Source: Xiphophorus maculatus (lineage: Eukaryota; Chordata; Actinopteri; Cyprinodontiformes; Poeciliidae). From it: 64,000 nucleotides of DNA. This document shows, piece after piece, positions 37,736 through 48,482 of the stretch (the first letter of the stretch is position 1; each line of letters opens with the position of its first letter). The notes beneath the pieces are model-generated. The model saw nothing but the letters and a program-made list of their open reading frames with translations. It had not been told where the DNA came from and made no database searches. The position numbers and the translations under genes were made by a program. The stretch is from the NCBI RefSeq assembly GCF_002775205.1, contig NC_036447.1, positions 6,312,501 through 6,376,500 on the forward strand, given 5' to 3'.

Positions 37736-40700
37736 TCACCTCCCCACAGGTGGTGCTGGAGGAGCTCCTCTCAACACTACTGGGGACAGAAAAACAGAAA
37801 CAACCGTTACCCATCCATCCATCCATCCATCCATCCATGACTTCCCCGTTGATGGGCTGGTTACCTTAGCAACACAGATGATACACAGTTCTACAATACG
37901 ACGGCTGCGTTTTCATTGCAAATGTGAGAAAAGTTTTGTTTACATTCTGCTAATGTATAAAAATATATATTTTTTGCAATTGCAGTGTTTTTATTGAAGA
38001 AATTAAATTAAAATCACACGTGAATAAACTTGTTCATGCTTTAAGTCGTTTAAAATAATGGCAGTGCTTGATGTAAACAGTTACATGAGATAAAATCATA
38101 ATTCAGCAGCTGCGCTAGCGTCATCCAATCAGAAAAGACGTTGGTGTTTTATTCAGGCGCTGTAGCAGCTACGTATGCAGCATCTTGGGGAAATTGTAGT
38201 CGGCCATTTTACAAAAGAGCTATGAGTTCAACAGCTTTTAATGGACTGTGCGATGTTGTGAGAGCTCTGGAGGAGCTAGCTGCGCATTGTTAAAACCCCC
38301 CCAAAAAACCATCATCCTCCTACTACTTCCTGTTGTCTTCTTTGTTGTTTCAGCCAGTAGTAACATCTGGCTGTCGATAATGTGACTCGTGCGATGCAAA
38401 AAATGTTTGAATACAGCTAAAAAAAAAATAACCTCATCCTACCGTAAACTTGGTGCGTTTCCAAAAAGCAAATTTATTTTCATATTTTCAATTTGCCCAA
38501 TTTTATGGTTAATGCAAATGCAGCTAATGTCACTCTGAACCCATTCAAGCAACGAACAAACGCTTGAAACTAATTTATGTGTAGGGTGCCAAAACTTTCT
38601 TCAGCTGAACAGAAACAAAACTGAAGTTATTATCTTTGGACCAAAAGAGGAACGATCCAGAGTCAACGCCAAGCCTTAAGTTATTACAGGTAGAAACCAG
38701 CGATCAGGCCCGAAATCTGGTTATGGACTCGAACCTGAACCTTCAGAGCCACTTAAAGACGGTTACAAAGTCAGACTTCTATCACCCAAAGAACAATTCC
38801 AGGATTATACATATATAAATAAAACAGGAAGAGGAAAAGCACAACATATTATCAATAATTGCATAGTTCAATCCAGAGGAATGTGCAACTGAGCAGGATA
38901 ATACATAATATTAGATTTAATAAAAGGACTGATATTTACTTTATTATTATTATGTATTTCAGGATTAGGTCTGGCAGCACAATCCTTGTATCAGATCTCA
39001 GTGGGGATTTGTTTTGGTGCTGAAATCTAAAATGAAAATGTTTTTATGTTTTCTCTCCACCAGCAGGGGGCACCATCTCCATTTTGGCTCAAAAGTTCTT
39101 GACCTGCTTAATGCAGTTCCTGTTTTGTGTCTGTCAATCTTTACCTTTTGAGTTTCAGTGTGTTTTATTTATTTACCAGCTCTTCTTGCTGCTGCTGCAC
39201 TATAAATGTTAAACTGTAATAACTGAACCGTGAGTGCAGACGTACCCCTGTCAGATTTGCTGGGGTAAACCCGGTTGAAGGGCCTGAACTCCTCAGGAGG
39301 TGGAAGATCTTCAATGGGGTGAAAGTTGAACTTTGACTCAAAATCATCTGAGGGAAGAAAAAAATATGATAAAGGAAAATTAGATCAACAGGCTGATGAT
39401 TAGATTGTTGCAATAGATTATTCCGTTGTTGCAAAAACAACGGAGGAAAACAAATGAATGACGGTGTAGTTCGCTTTACAGGAACTTTACATGATAGACA
39501 TAGACATGATAGGAACTCTACTTTGTTTACTTAGAAAGTCCAGTTCGTTTGAAGAGGTGTGAACGCAAAATCATTGACCAAAAATTGGTCCGCCAAAAAA
39601 TCTAGGTCTGGGTTCAGTTGAAGTGAACTCTGGTGTGGCTTGAATGCATATATGAATGGCAAGCAAACTGTAGACCGCTTCAAAACCAGGAAGTGAACTA
39701 TAGAGCAGGGCATTGTGGGTAAATGCAACCTAAATAAATGTGAGAGTTTAAAGCTAAGGGGAGAAACGGCTCTTTGTCTTTTACCAAAGATCTAAAGAGA
39801 AATCCTACAACCATTAAAATCTGATGCTGCTCCATTTTTGTTAACATTGTGTGTAGAAGAAAGTTGTGCTCAGGTTCTTCAGAGGTTTTTGTGTTGTTTC
39901 CTTCAGTAGTTCTTGATGCAGCGCCCCCACATGAGAAGAGGGGTAAAGAGGTTTTTCAAAGGGTCTGCATTGTTTTACACAGTGCAGTGTGAGAGCGAAC
40001 CACAGCAGCTGGGAATGTGACAAATGTTGCAACTTTAATGCCAAATTGAACTGAGTCTACCAGACTATCAGGTGTGAAAACACCCTAAGTTCAATAAGTA
40101 TTTAGTGTTTCTTGTCCTTTAAGTGAGCTGGTCTCTGATGCATGCTGCTCGTAAAGGGAAGAGTTTAATTCAGATTAACTCCTTATAAGCGTGTGAACAC
40201 ATGCTAGTACTCTAAGAACTGTTGCTGTACTCCTGATTTGTGCAGAACAGCAGGAAACAAAAGCCTTGTTTGCATAGCTGGAGAAGGACATTTGACTATC
40301 CACGACTGTTCACCGCTGACAGCTTCAACACATCAAGATCAAACAAAACAGTTCACCAGCAGAATAACTGGTTCCATTTAGGAGACTCACATGGACCAGT
40401 AACAGCGAGTAATGAGATGATAATAAATCAAGCTCTGAATCTGAAACAAGAACCGGCTGTTTTCTGATTCAGAGCTTTTTTTTTTACGGTTTTGTTGACT
40501 CTAGTGGCCTTTATTTGAAAGTAGTTCGACAGGAAAGAGGGTAATGAGAGAGAGGGAAGAGATGCAGTCTCCAGACCGGGAATCGAACTTGCGACCACCG
40601 TCACGAGGACTAAGGCTGCAATACGTGGGTCATGCTTTGCCCCTGCGCCACCACAGCACCGTCATTTAGAGCTTTGAAACTGATCTCAAAAATAGTACAG

Positions 40701-43700
40701 CAAACTACAGAGAATAAAAGTCTGCAGGCTACTGTCTTATAGTGAGTTTATAAAAACTTTACCAGGAAAAAGACAGACATAATAGACATGTCTATCAGGT
40801 CTATAGACATAGACATGTCTATAGACCTGATAGACATGTCTATTATAGACATGATAGACATCTATTATGTCTATGATAGATGTCTATCACTGACATCTAT
40901 CATAGATGTCTATGATAAGACATACACTATGTCAATAACATAGACAATGTCTATGACATAGTCTATGTCTATGACATGATAGACATACAGTACAGACCAA
41001 AAGTTTGGACACACCTTCTCATTGAATTCAATGAGAAAGTGTGTCCAAACTTTTGGTCTGTATTGAGTATAGACCAAAAGTTTGGACACACAGTTGTGTC
41101 CAAACTTTTGGTCTGTACTGTATGTCATGGCGGCCTCCAGGCTCAACTTCCGGCCCCAGCAAGCTAAGCTTTCTTCGTTTATTTATTATAGTTTTTTTAT
41201 ACACCAGTAACAGTCGTAGCAAAAACGGGTCAGAAACTGTTTGGTGAAACTGTTGGAAACACAGCTGGTCAGTATGTGAACAAAAACAAATGAATTAAAA
41301 GACACCAACAGGTCCAGTGTCTATTTTTTATTCAGTGCAAACAATCTAATTAGGAGAAAATAACCGAAGTGCAAAAACCTGATATTTATTTTAATTGTAT
41401 AGTTTATGTTTTTTTAATGATTTTTTAAGACTTTATCGTTGGTGTTTAGGTATTGTTAAAATTCTCTTCCAATAACACATCATTACTGAGTCATATTTTC
41501 AACTTTAAAAAAATGTTATTCAAAAAACACAATGGGTCGTTGGATGACCGTCCCAGCAACTCTTAGCTAGTTTTCTGGGGGAAACCTTGGTTATGAAATA
41601 CCGTATTTTCCGCACTATAAGGCGCACCTAAAAACCTTCAATTTCCTCAAAAGCCGAGAGTGCGCCTTATAATCCGGTGCGCCTTATATATGGACCAATA
41701 TTGAGCCACAACAGGTCTTGCAACTACGGTAAGCAGCCGCCGACTTCATTTTCCCCCGTAGAAGAAGAAGCGCGAGGTGCACATTGGGTTTTGGGTAAAG
41801 ACCCCAAAATGGCTCCTATTAAGAGACACGCTTACGACGCAGAGTTTAAGCTCAAGGCTTCACGCAGTAGAACACGGGAACAGAGCAGCAGCGAGAGAAT
41901 TTAACATGAATGAATCAATGGTGCAGAAGTGGATCTATATTGTGATTGCACTAACGTTTGATTTACCGTAACAGTATCAGACTGTTTTTTACGTGTTTAT
42001 TGAATCCAGGAAACGTTCCCCTCCACTATATGTTATACCTTGCTGTTGTTAAAAGATAAACTGTGTCACCAAAATACCACGTCACTGGCTTTACCTCAGG
42101 GAAAATAATCAAACAGCTGTTTATTCGTTTTGGGAATGAACGGAGTTTTCAGAACACTGGTTTGTAATTTATTAATAAAGTTTGACTGACCTATCAGACT
42201 GTTTTGTTGACATTCCCTTTAGCGCAGTTCCATCTAATGGATGCATAACGTAACCCGAGCCTCTACTGTAGCGTCTATTCTATGCGCCTTATAATGCGGT
42301 GCACCTTATATATGAAAAAAGTTTTAAAATAGACCATTCATTGAAGGTGCGCCTTATAGTGCGGAAAATACGGTACTTAAATCATGATGCAGCTATGTTT
42401 CGTTCTAGATGTCATTTTATAAAGGACACTTATGTTACTTTACCCATAACATTACATAATACTTACTAAATGAACAGACAAAGTAGATTAAATTAAGGTA
42501 ATAATTTGTGCCGCTAGGTGGCGTTTGTACTCACCCATGATGGATTTGGAGGAGGGACCGGTGGAGTGGCCATTCCTGAAAGGTGGAGGAGGAGGAGGAG
42601 GTCCGGCCGGGGTCCGGGAGGATGAGGAAGATGAGACTGGTGAAGGCGAGGGGGGCGGCGGGGGTTTCACCCGGCCGTGTTGTTCTGAAACTCCAGTACT
42701 ATGCCCGCGGTACGGGGGCGGCGGAGGAGCGTCTCTTCCACCATTACGAGAATTGGAAGGAGGCAACTGAGGGGCTGAGGTGAAAACACAAATTTAGCTA
42801 TTAGAAAGGAGCTGATGAAACTCAAATAAGTTCATAGTTTAGCTAAAAAACATGTTACTATATGATAAAATACAATAAACCAGAAACATTTCGGAAAAGA
42901 CACACAAAAAAAATAATCAGAAGATTGGTTGCTTATCAACATGCGTAGCCTAGCAACATGTGAGGTTAAGATAACAGTTGAGAGACCACACATGTTTAAC
43001 TTTAAAAATCAAAGCCTTTAACAATACTAGACTAATTTGAAGTCAAAATATAATTGGGCTTGTACAGTTTGTAAGTAATTTTAGGGTAGTTTTCCTTTTC
43101 AAAACAGTCTGAAAGCCACAATTCAGATCTTTTCACCCACTTACATAGATATTAGAAAACGTACATCTGATCTTTTCCCCCCAATCACATCTACCTCAAC
43201 AAAAGCTTAATCAGTCTCTGTCCTCTTCTGCTCTCCTGTCAGAGATTTGACCAATTAACTTAAATGATTGACTTAACTGCACATTTGCATGTTTGAGTTT
43301 CTTTTTACAGCAGTAACAGCAAGAAAGGGCTAAAGGACTATTTGGTAAAACGGATGGAAGCGCAGTTGGTCAGTATGTGAAAAAGAAATAATAAAAAAAA
43401 AAGACTCCAGGTTTATTGACTGTGACAACTTCCTGTTTTTCACGCCAACAGGTCACAGATTTAGGATTAAAAAAATTCTGAACACTTAAATTAGGATGAA
43501 ATAACTAAAATGCAAAAACTTTATAATTATTTTAATTGCTTTGTTTTTTATGTTGACCTTTTTTTAAGACTATAGTTGTTGTTTAGGTATTGTTAATCTC
43601 TTCCAACAACACATAACTACAGAGTCGTAGTCAACTTTCCTGTCAACTTTAAACATTTCCTTAAGGTTTTGTTGGCTCAAGACGCCTTTAATTCGGTTGT

Positions 43701-46700
43701 CAGACAGGAAGGCGGGTTATGAGAGAGAGGGAAGACATGTGGCAAAGGTCATCAGGCCAGGACTTGACCCTGCGACAGGAATATCGAGGACTAAGGCCTT
43801 CATACATCGGCCGCGGTTTTCCCTTGTGCCACCGCCGCGCCTCAATTTTAAACACTTTTTAACTCAAAAACACGACGGGCCGGTGGATGACTGCACTGAC
43901 ACCTGTTAGTTTTCTGGGAACCCTTGTGCACCCGTAGTAAATATACTTGACTTGCTACCTGTTTTGCGTCCAGGTGGTTCTCTGGCTGGCGGTGGCGGTC
44001 TGCTGACCTGCTGGGAGGAAGAAGGCGGCACCGGAGGCGGTGGCGGGGCGTGGTTACGACCTTGGCCGCCGCCACCGCTGCCTCCTGAGGTCCGTTTGTT
44101 GCGTAGCGAGTTTTTTCTCTGAGGAAGCTCCGGAGCCCCACCACCGTCTACCTGCGACGGCCCGTTGGCGGTGCCGCTCGGCCTGTAGGGCGGAGGAGGC
44201 GGTGGCATCGACGAGCCGCTGCTTGGCGGTTTGCTGGAGGAATGATTAGACTTGACGTTGCTGCTTGAGGAAGAGGAGGAGGAGGAGGAAGAGCCTCTGG
44301 TGGGTGTTGGAGGAAGAACTTTGTCTCTACTGTAGGACGGACCTTTCTGGTTCGGGGTGGGAGGAGCGTTGCCACGGCTACCTTTGCTGAAGGGGGGAGG
44401 AGGCGGAGGAGCAGAGGTGCTGTGCTTCATCCCCCCGCTGGAAGAATTGTTGCCGGGGGGGCGGCTGATGTCCGGCAGCGAGGGGCGGTGGGACCGCTGG
44501 TGGTCCGATGAAGACGGCTTGTTGGCCGGGGTGGGCGAGGTGGAGCGACCGCCGGGGGGGCGAGGAGCTGCGGGTCGTGACCCCGGGGGTCGAAGGGCAG
44601 ATCTGCCGACTGAACCAACAGCTGAACCGTCTGGAGGACAGAGAGGAAAGGTAGAGTTCATGAAATGGAGGGATGCACTTTTTCACTACCAATACTGAGG
44701 TTTAACACTGCACAGAAAAAACACCAAATCTTGCCAAGTAATTTATTTTACTAATAAATTAGTAAATTATTATTAGTAAAATAATTTACTTTAGTAAATT
44801 ATCACTAAGTATCTTTAGTCCAGTTTATACTGTTAATATTTTAGTGCACTTGAAATAAGACAAAACTAACTTAAAGGTACTAAAACATAGGAGCTTTTTT
44901 TCAACTGAATTTATTTATATTGATGAAGATACCAATTCTATTGGGATTAGTATTTTACTTGTAACATGGAAAATTGTCTTGCTATAAGTGAAATAATCTG
45001 CCAGTGGAACTATTTTTGCTGAAAAGTTACTTGTCAGTCTGTACAGAGCTGTATCAAACTCTATAATCCAGCAGAATATTGGTAAATTACAGACTCTCAT
45101 ACATAAATCAGCTCTGAAAATATTAAACGAACTCCTTCAGTTGTTTTAGTTTAAAGTTGTAACAGAGCATGAAGACATTCAACGTGATCTTTAGCTTTAA
45201 TTTACACAGATTATCTGGGAAAACTCTGCGGCCTGCATAGAAAACATCAGAAATGACTTTTACCTCCGACTGGACGTAATTTTGGAACGCCTCCTTGGAA
45301 AAGCGCTCCCATTCCAACCGGGCCTCCACCTCCAAAACCGCCTCCGCCTCCGCCACCGCCTCCGCCTCCACCTCCACCTCCTCCGCCTCCTCCAGGTTCT
45401 GGTAAAAAGAAGCAGTAAAACCCATTAAAGCTGGCCAGTATTCACTGAAAGTATTCATACGAATATCAAACTCTATGATGAATATTTGCAGGTGAACAAA
45501 AACATTCAGTCAGTGTTTCCATGCATTTTGGATGACGAGATCACGAGTGGACGGCATCAGATCAGGAATGTAAGGATGCATTCAGATCCAAATTAGCCAG
45601 CCACATTTGTTTATTAGTATTCTGTTTGCATATCCAGGAAGCTTTATTGCCGGGAAGACTGTGCAGTGGAGTGCTTGTTTGGCCAAATGTGGAGCAAAGG
45701 GACCTTTAAAATGCAAGTTTCTCCTCATGTATCGAACATAAAGTGCTCCACTCTTAAGCTGCTTTGGTTCTGGATTGATTGTGGAAACTTCACATGGGTT
45801 TGTTGTTTCAGGAATCTTCGCAGGTTTATGACAGAACCGTTTTGTGAAAGAGACGTTTGACACCTTCCACCCTAATCAGATAATTATCTTTAAATCCTGC
45901 GAGATCTACTGTCCTGCAAATTTTATTTGATTCAGGTATGCAGGATCAGGAATCCATTTTAGGCTACGTTCACATACAAATGAAAACCCAAATTCTGCTT
46001 TTTCAGAACAGTCTGAACGACCCAATTCCAATCTGGTTTGAACAGAGAATTTAGCTAAACAGAAAGAGAAACCAATGCACTTGGCTACATTTACATTTTC
46101 AGGGTTGACATCTTATTTAGTAGAGATTATTAAAGTAGTTCAGGTAGTTAAATTAGTCTTTTTTAAAAAGGGTAAAAAATAACAGATGACAGGATGGCTT
46201 AAGCTAAATGCTAATTTCCACACAGAACAGATCACAACTGATCAGTCAGCAAGCATGTGGAGAAATTTTAACATCGTTAGTAAATAGGTAAATGGAGTTT
46301 AAAGGGTTTTAACTATGCAGTCTCACAGCTACTCACTGTCCAGTACTGGAGCGCTGCGGTCATTGACTTCAGCGACCTTCTTCAGCTTGGCTCCTTTGCA
46401 GATGTCTGACAGCAGGGCTCCACGGCCTTTCGTCTCAGACGAATTCAGCTTCGGAGGCGTGGTGTTGGCCTGAGGAACATGTTAAAATTCACATTTTACA
46501 TGATTTCAGAGTTTCATTTGGGTCTCTACAGCTTCTACAAACAGCCCAGCTGGTCTCTGGCAATAAGTTCATATCTTTAGGTGTCTGAGAAACCCATCAA
46601 AAACCTCCTAACTGTTAATCACATTTCACAAGTACTGCGCTGTTACCTAGCAACCCAAGCTGAGCTCCAGCACGTTTGGTCAGCTGGTTTTACTGTGCAG

Positions 46701-47623
46701 CACTGTACAATGGCTGCTGAAAAGGACGACAGTTTTGTTGTAGACTTACCATCCAGAAACTGCTTCCTGTATTACTGTTGGTTGTGCAGGAGGCTCTACT
46801 TCTGCTTTTGAAAGATGCATTGTTGTATAATTTGCTGCATTTGTTTGCAGCCATTTTCACAAGCGAGTGTAAACATTAAGTTAGGGGGCGTGGCCAGAAG
46901 TAGCTTATTTGGATTTAAAGTGACATGACGCCCTAACACAGGGGTGGGCACTCCTGGTCTCGAGGGCCGGTGTCCTGCAACTCTTAGATGTCTCCCTGGT
47001 TCAACACACCTGAATCCAACAGCTGAATCTCCTCCTAAGTGCAGTCAAGTTCTCCAGAGTCCTGTTAACGACCTCATTATTTGACTCAGGTGTGTTGAAG
47101 TAGAGATGCATCTAAAAGTTGCAGGACACCGGCCCTCGAGGACCAGGAGTGCCCACCCCTGCCCTAACATATCTGAAAATAGGCAGAACTGACCAGATTT
47201 CAATCTCATTATCCAAGAACGACTTTGTGCAAAAAAGCAATAAACATGTTCAAGGTAGCATAATAGGTCAGCCTTAACAGTCATAATATCATATTTCTGT
47301 TTCCTTCATTGTTTCCTTGAGCGACCATTCAGGTCTCGTCGATCTGAATGGATACAAATGGGCAACTTTTTGTTTTTTCAGACTTCAAAAAATATCATAT
47401 TTCCTTTTTCTTTTCCTGATAAGAGACTAAACCAAGCGCATTTCTGAAAAACATTCCTTTAATGATTGACTGCAAGTGTGTTGTCATAGCAGAACCAGCC
47501 ATAAATTCACTTTGATTGCAAGCTAGCAGTAAAAAAAAAGAAAAAATGTTAGCTCCAGTCACTCACCTGACTAAAGGTTGGGGGAGGTGGGGGTCCAGGT
47601 GGAGGGGGAGGAGGAATCGGCAT
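37736..47623 (-). CDS. wipf2: WAS/WASL-interacting protein family member 2 (WIPF2/WIRE)
   Basis: WIP-family proteins bind actin through an N-terminal WH2 motif and WASP/N-WASP through a C-terminal segment, controlling Arp2/3 actin assembly. Coding exons on the minus strand: 47623-47567, 46469-46337, 45398-45264, 44630-43959, 42774-42535, 39347-39246, 37779-37736. Total 460 residues; human WIPF2 has about 440. The start [19 protein letters not shown] is the family's profilin-type proline stretch. WH2 ([17 protein letters not shown]) lies at about 35-51, then a poly-glycine run at 66-87, a long proline/serine-rich middle with several PPPPPP runs, and the WASP-binding [21 protein letters not shown] near 413-433. 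The tail [11 protein letters not shown] matches the family's RGAPPLPP end. Family member 2 is preferred over WIPF1/3 because cdc6 is next door, as in mammals. Confidence 0.92.
37790..37842. repeat. (ATCC)n microsatellite
   Basis: Seven ATCC units at 37,812-37,838 in the last wipf2 intron, just beyond the final acceptor. Confidence 0.9.
37895..38530. mobile_element. MITE-like element with GCTGCGTTTTCATT ends
   Basis: Left end ACGGCTGCGTTTTCATTGCAA and right end TGGTTAATGCAAATGCAGCT (minus reading AGCTGCATTTGCATTAACCA) are imperfect inverted repeats. There is no coding frame. The right half is repeated at 1-220 and the same style of ends bounds the element at 63.23-63.85 kb. Confidence 0.65.
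38585..38820 (+). mobile_element. L2-like LINE fragment
   Basis: A translated trace reads like L2 reverse transcriptase (CTGAACAGAAACAAAACTGA gives LNRNKTEV, then IIFGPKEE). AGCGATCAGGCCCGAAATCTG, GAACCTTCAGAGCCACTTA, AAAGTCAGACTTCTATCACC follow. It lies in a wipf2 intron, antisense to the gene. Confidence 0.75.
39455..40090. repeat. MITE-like repeat ending GTGTGAAAACACCCTAAG
   Basis: The segment has paired phrases such as GTTCGCTTTACAGGAACTTTA, AAGAGGTGTGAACGCAAAATC, TTGAAGTGAACTCTGGTGTGG and a terminal ATCAGGTGTGAAAACACCCTAA. Such ends are typical of an abundant teleost MITE family. The left end is too degraded to pair with confidence. It lies in a wipf2 intron. Confidence 0.5.
40485..40668 (-). 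mobile_element. tRNA-derived SINE, minus orientation
   Basis: On the minus strand the head has an A-box-like region (TGGCGCAGGGGCAAAGCATG) and a B-box-like GTTCGATTCCCGG, then a body with CTCTTCCCTCTCTCTCATTAC, CCTTTCCTGTC and AAAGGCCACTAGAGTCAAC. It shares the body with the copy at 43.67-43.85 kb. Confidence 0.75.
40781..40985. repeat. Nested palindromes built from TAGACATGTCTA
   Basis: The motif AGACATGTCT/TAGACATGTCTAT and near versions (TAGATGTCTATCA, GACATAGTCTATGTC) fill about 200 bp. A perfect larger inverted repeat is also present: AATAGACATGTCTATCAGGT...CTATAGACAT at 40,781-40,810 against 40,815-40,844. The sequence could fold into long hairpins. Confidence 0.85.
40986..41128. mobile_element. 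Pair of palindromic Tc1/mariner-type MITEs
   Basis: Two back-to-back palindromes use the same arm, ACAGACCAAAAGTTTGGACA. The first (about 40,989-41,062) has the loop CTTCTCATTGAATTCAATGAG; the second (about 41,067-41,122) is shorter with AGTTG in the middle. The arm matches a very common teleost short element that I associate with Tc1/mariner; both carry TA or TG at the edges, so target duplications are unclear. Confidence 0.75.
41190..41590. repeat. wipf2 intronic paired segment, copy 1
   Basis: Collinear with 43,300-43,925: AGTAACAG, TTTGGT.AAAC.G.TGGAA, CAG.TGGTCAGTATGTGAA, CCAACAGGTC, TTAGGA..AAATAAC, TTGTTTAGGTATTGTTAA, CTCTTCCAA.AACACAT, GGATGAC and TTAG.TTTTCTGGG. It stops where the pogo-like MITE begins (41,599). 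Confidence 0.7.
41601..42373. mobile_element. Non-autonomous pogo-like DNA transposon (TA target site)
   Basis: Terminal inverted repeats of about 28 bp: CCGTATTTTCCGCACTATAA... on the left and its exact reverse complement on the right, extending through GGCGCACCT. Both ends are flanked by TA (41,599-41,600 and 42,374-42,375). Sub-terminal copies of GCGCCTTATA recur near both ends. A transposase N-terminal fragment lies inside (see 41,809-41,940), so this is an internally deleted copy. It lies in a wipf2 intron. Confidence 0.9.
41809..41940 (+). pseudogene. Pogo-like transposase N-terminal fragment
   Basis: Starts [17 protein letters not shown] and, after a shift of frame, continues as [18 protein letters not shown]. 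This resembles the helix-turn-helix DNA-binding head of pogo-type transposases. The remaining transposase, including the catalytic DDE region, is absent. Confidence 0.7.
43300..43925. repeat. wipf2 intronic paired segment, copy 2 (with SINE insertion)
   Basis: Collinear with 41,190-41,590 but interrupted by the SINE at 43,670-43,850. It ends about 34 bp before the donor of the large wipf2 exon (43,959). Copy 1 ends about 175 bp from the next exon once the pogo-like element is subtracted. Confidence 0.7.
43668..43850 (-). mobile_element. tRNA-derived SINE, minus orientation
   Basis: Same family as 40,485-40,668: minus-strand head with GGCACAAGGGAAAACCGCGG, a damaged B box (GGGTCAAGTCCTGG), the CTTCCCTCTCTCTCATAACC body and CTTCCTGTCTGACAACC. 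It interrupts the paired intronic segment. Confidence 0.75.
44703..45022. repeat. Partial fold-back MITE copy
   Basis: Contains ACACTGCACAGAAAAAACACC, CACTTGAAATAAGACAAAACT, CTTGCTATAAGTGAAATAATC and TGCCAGTGGAAC...GCTGAAAAGTTACTTGT, as in 36.24-36.69 kb, but rearranged, with a local ATTAGTAAA tandem patch at 44,745-44,800. Confidence 0.7.
46525..47282. repeat. Older dispersed repeat (second copy) carrying a hAT MITE
   Basis: Flanks (46,525-46,938 and 47,162-47,282) match the two flanks of the copy at 28.04-28.99 kb; see TTACCTAGCAACCCAAGCTG, ATCCAGAAACTGCTTCCTGT, GGGGGCGTGGCCAGAAGTAG and GACTTTGTGCAAAAAAGCAA. A short open frame inside (starting [17 protein letters not shown]) belongs to the repeat and has no support as a gene. 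Confidence 0.75.
46939..47161. mobile_element. hAT-type MITE with perfect 8-bp target duplication
   Basis: About 223 bp, starting CAGGGGTGGGCACTCCTGGT and ending with its inverse. The inverted repeats extend about 45 bp with one indel. The 8-bp direct repeat CCCTAACA flanks it at 46,931-46,938 and 47,162-47,169, the target length of the hAT superfamily. No coding sequence. It lies in wipf2 intron, inside an older repeat. Confidence 0.92.
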
Positions 47624-47949
47624 CCTGTCCCTTTACTGGGAACACTCTCTGGGGGTCAAAGGCCAATGGAGTTACTGTCTTCTTAATGACAGCATACACC
47701 GATTCTCTGGGAAACAAAAAAAATACATGTTTAAACTTAAAGTTAAAGTTTAGATAATTATTCAACCCTGAAGCTGCGTTTTCCATTTCAGCAAATGTTG
47801 TTTTGCATTTGCTGAAATGGAAATCTCTTTTCAAATGCTTATAAAATGGCATTTATAATCAACCAATCACATCGCAGTAACTCAATGCGTTTAGCCGCCC
47901 AGGCGTGGTGAAGACACCATCTTGAAGTTTAAAGCGGGACAAAACAGGG

Positions 47950-48482
47950 ATTTAAACCTGCAGTATGCAACTTTTATAAATAATGATTTTTTTTAAACAC
48001 ATTTGTTAAAAATGTCACCATGACATAACAGAATAATATGAGATAATATGTCAAAAGATCAATTTCCTCCACCTCCTCCCTGAGCTACTATAGCCATCTG
48101 ACGAAATGCACCTCTCCCGACCAAAACCAGAGCCAGGCGCAAGGTCTTAGTGCTGTCAATCATCCTCATGTACTGGTTAATAAATTTGCTAATGGTGGAG
48201 AAACAATGGACCATTACAGGAAATCCGTTTATTTGTCATCAGTGCTAACTAGTCTTAGCATTCATAACATGCTATGCTAGCAGCAGCGTAGCAGAGAGCA
48301 ATATGGAGGGAGGAGAGGGTGATTGACAGCACCAAGAACCATCTCCTGGCTCTGACTGGTTGTTTCTAGATGGCAGAGGAGCTTTACTCAGATTATCTGT
48401 TTCGTACCGTCACGACGTGGTGACAGTTTAAAAAAATATGTAAAGAAATGTTTATAAAAGTTACCGGTACTTTAAATAACTG
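47950..48482. repeat. Inverted-repeat MITE (CAGTATGCAACTTTTAT ends)
   Basis: Left end TGCAGTATGCAACTTTTATAA and right end TTTATAAAAGTTACCGGTAC are inverted repeats; CCTCCTCCCTGAGCTACTAT and GATGGCAGAGGAGCTTTA, and ATCAT..TC against GAGGGTGATTGACAGCACC, continue the symmetry. The left part matches 24,525-24,820. Confidence 0.75.

Noticed and set aside
40781-40985. CRISPR-like array of short repeats
   Set aside because: The units are overlapping palindromes without distinct spacers, in a vertebrate intron.
42525-44698. Plus-strand glycine- and arginine-rich frames
   Set aside because: They are the antisense of wipf2 proline-rich exons.
46581-46811. 76-residue frame starting [10 protein letters not shown]
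   Set aside because: It lies wholly in a dispersed repeat whose other copy (28 kb) does not keep the frame.
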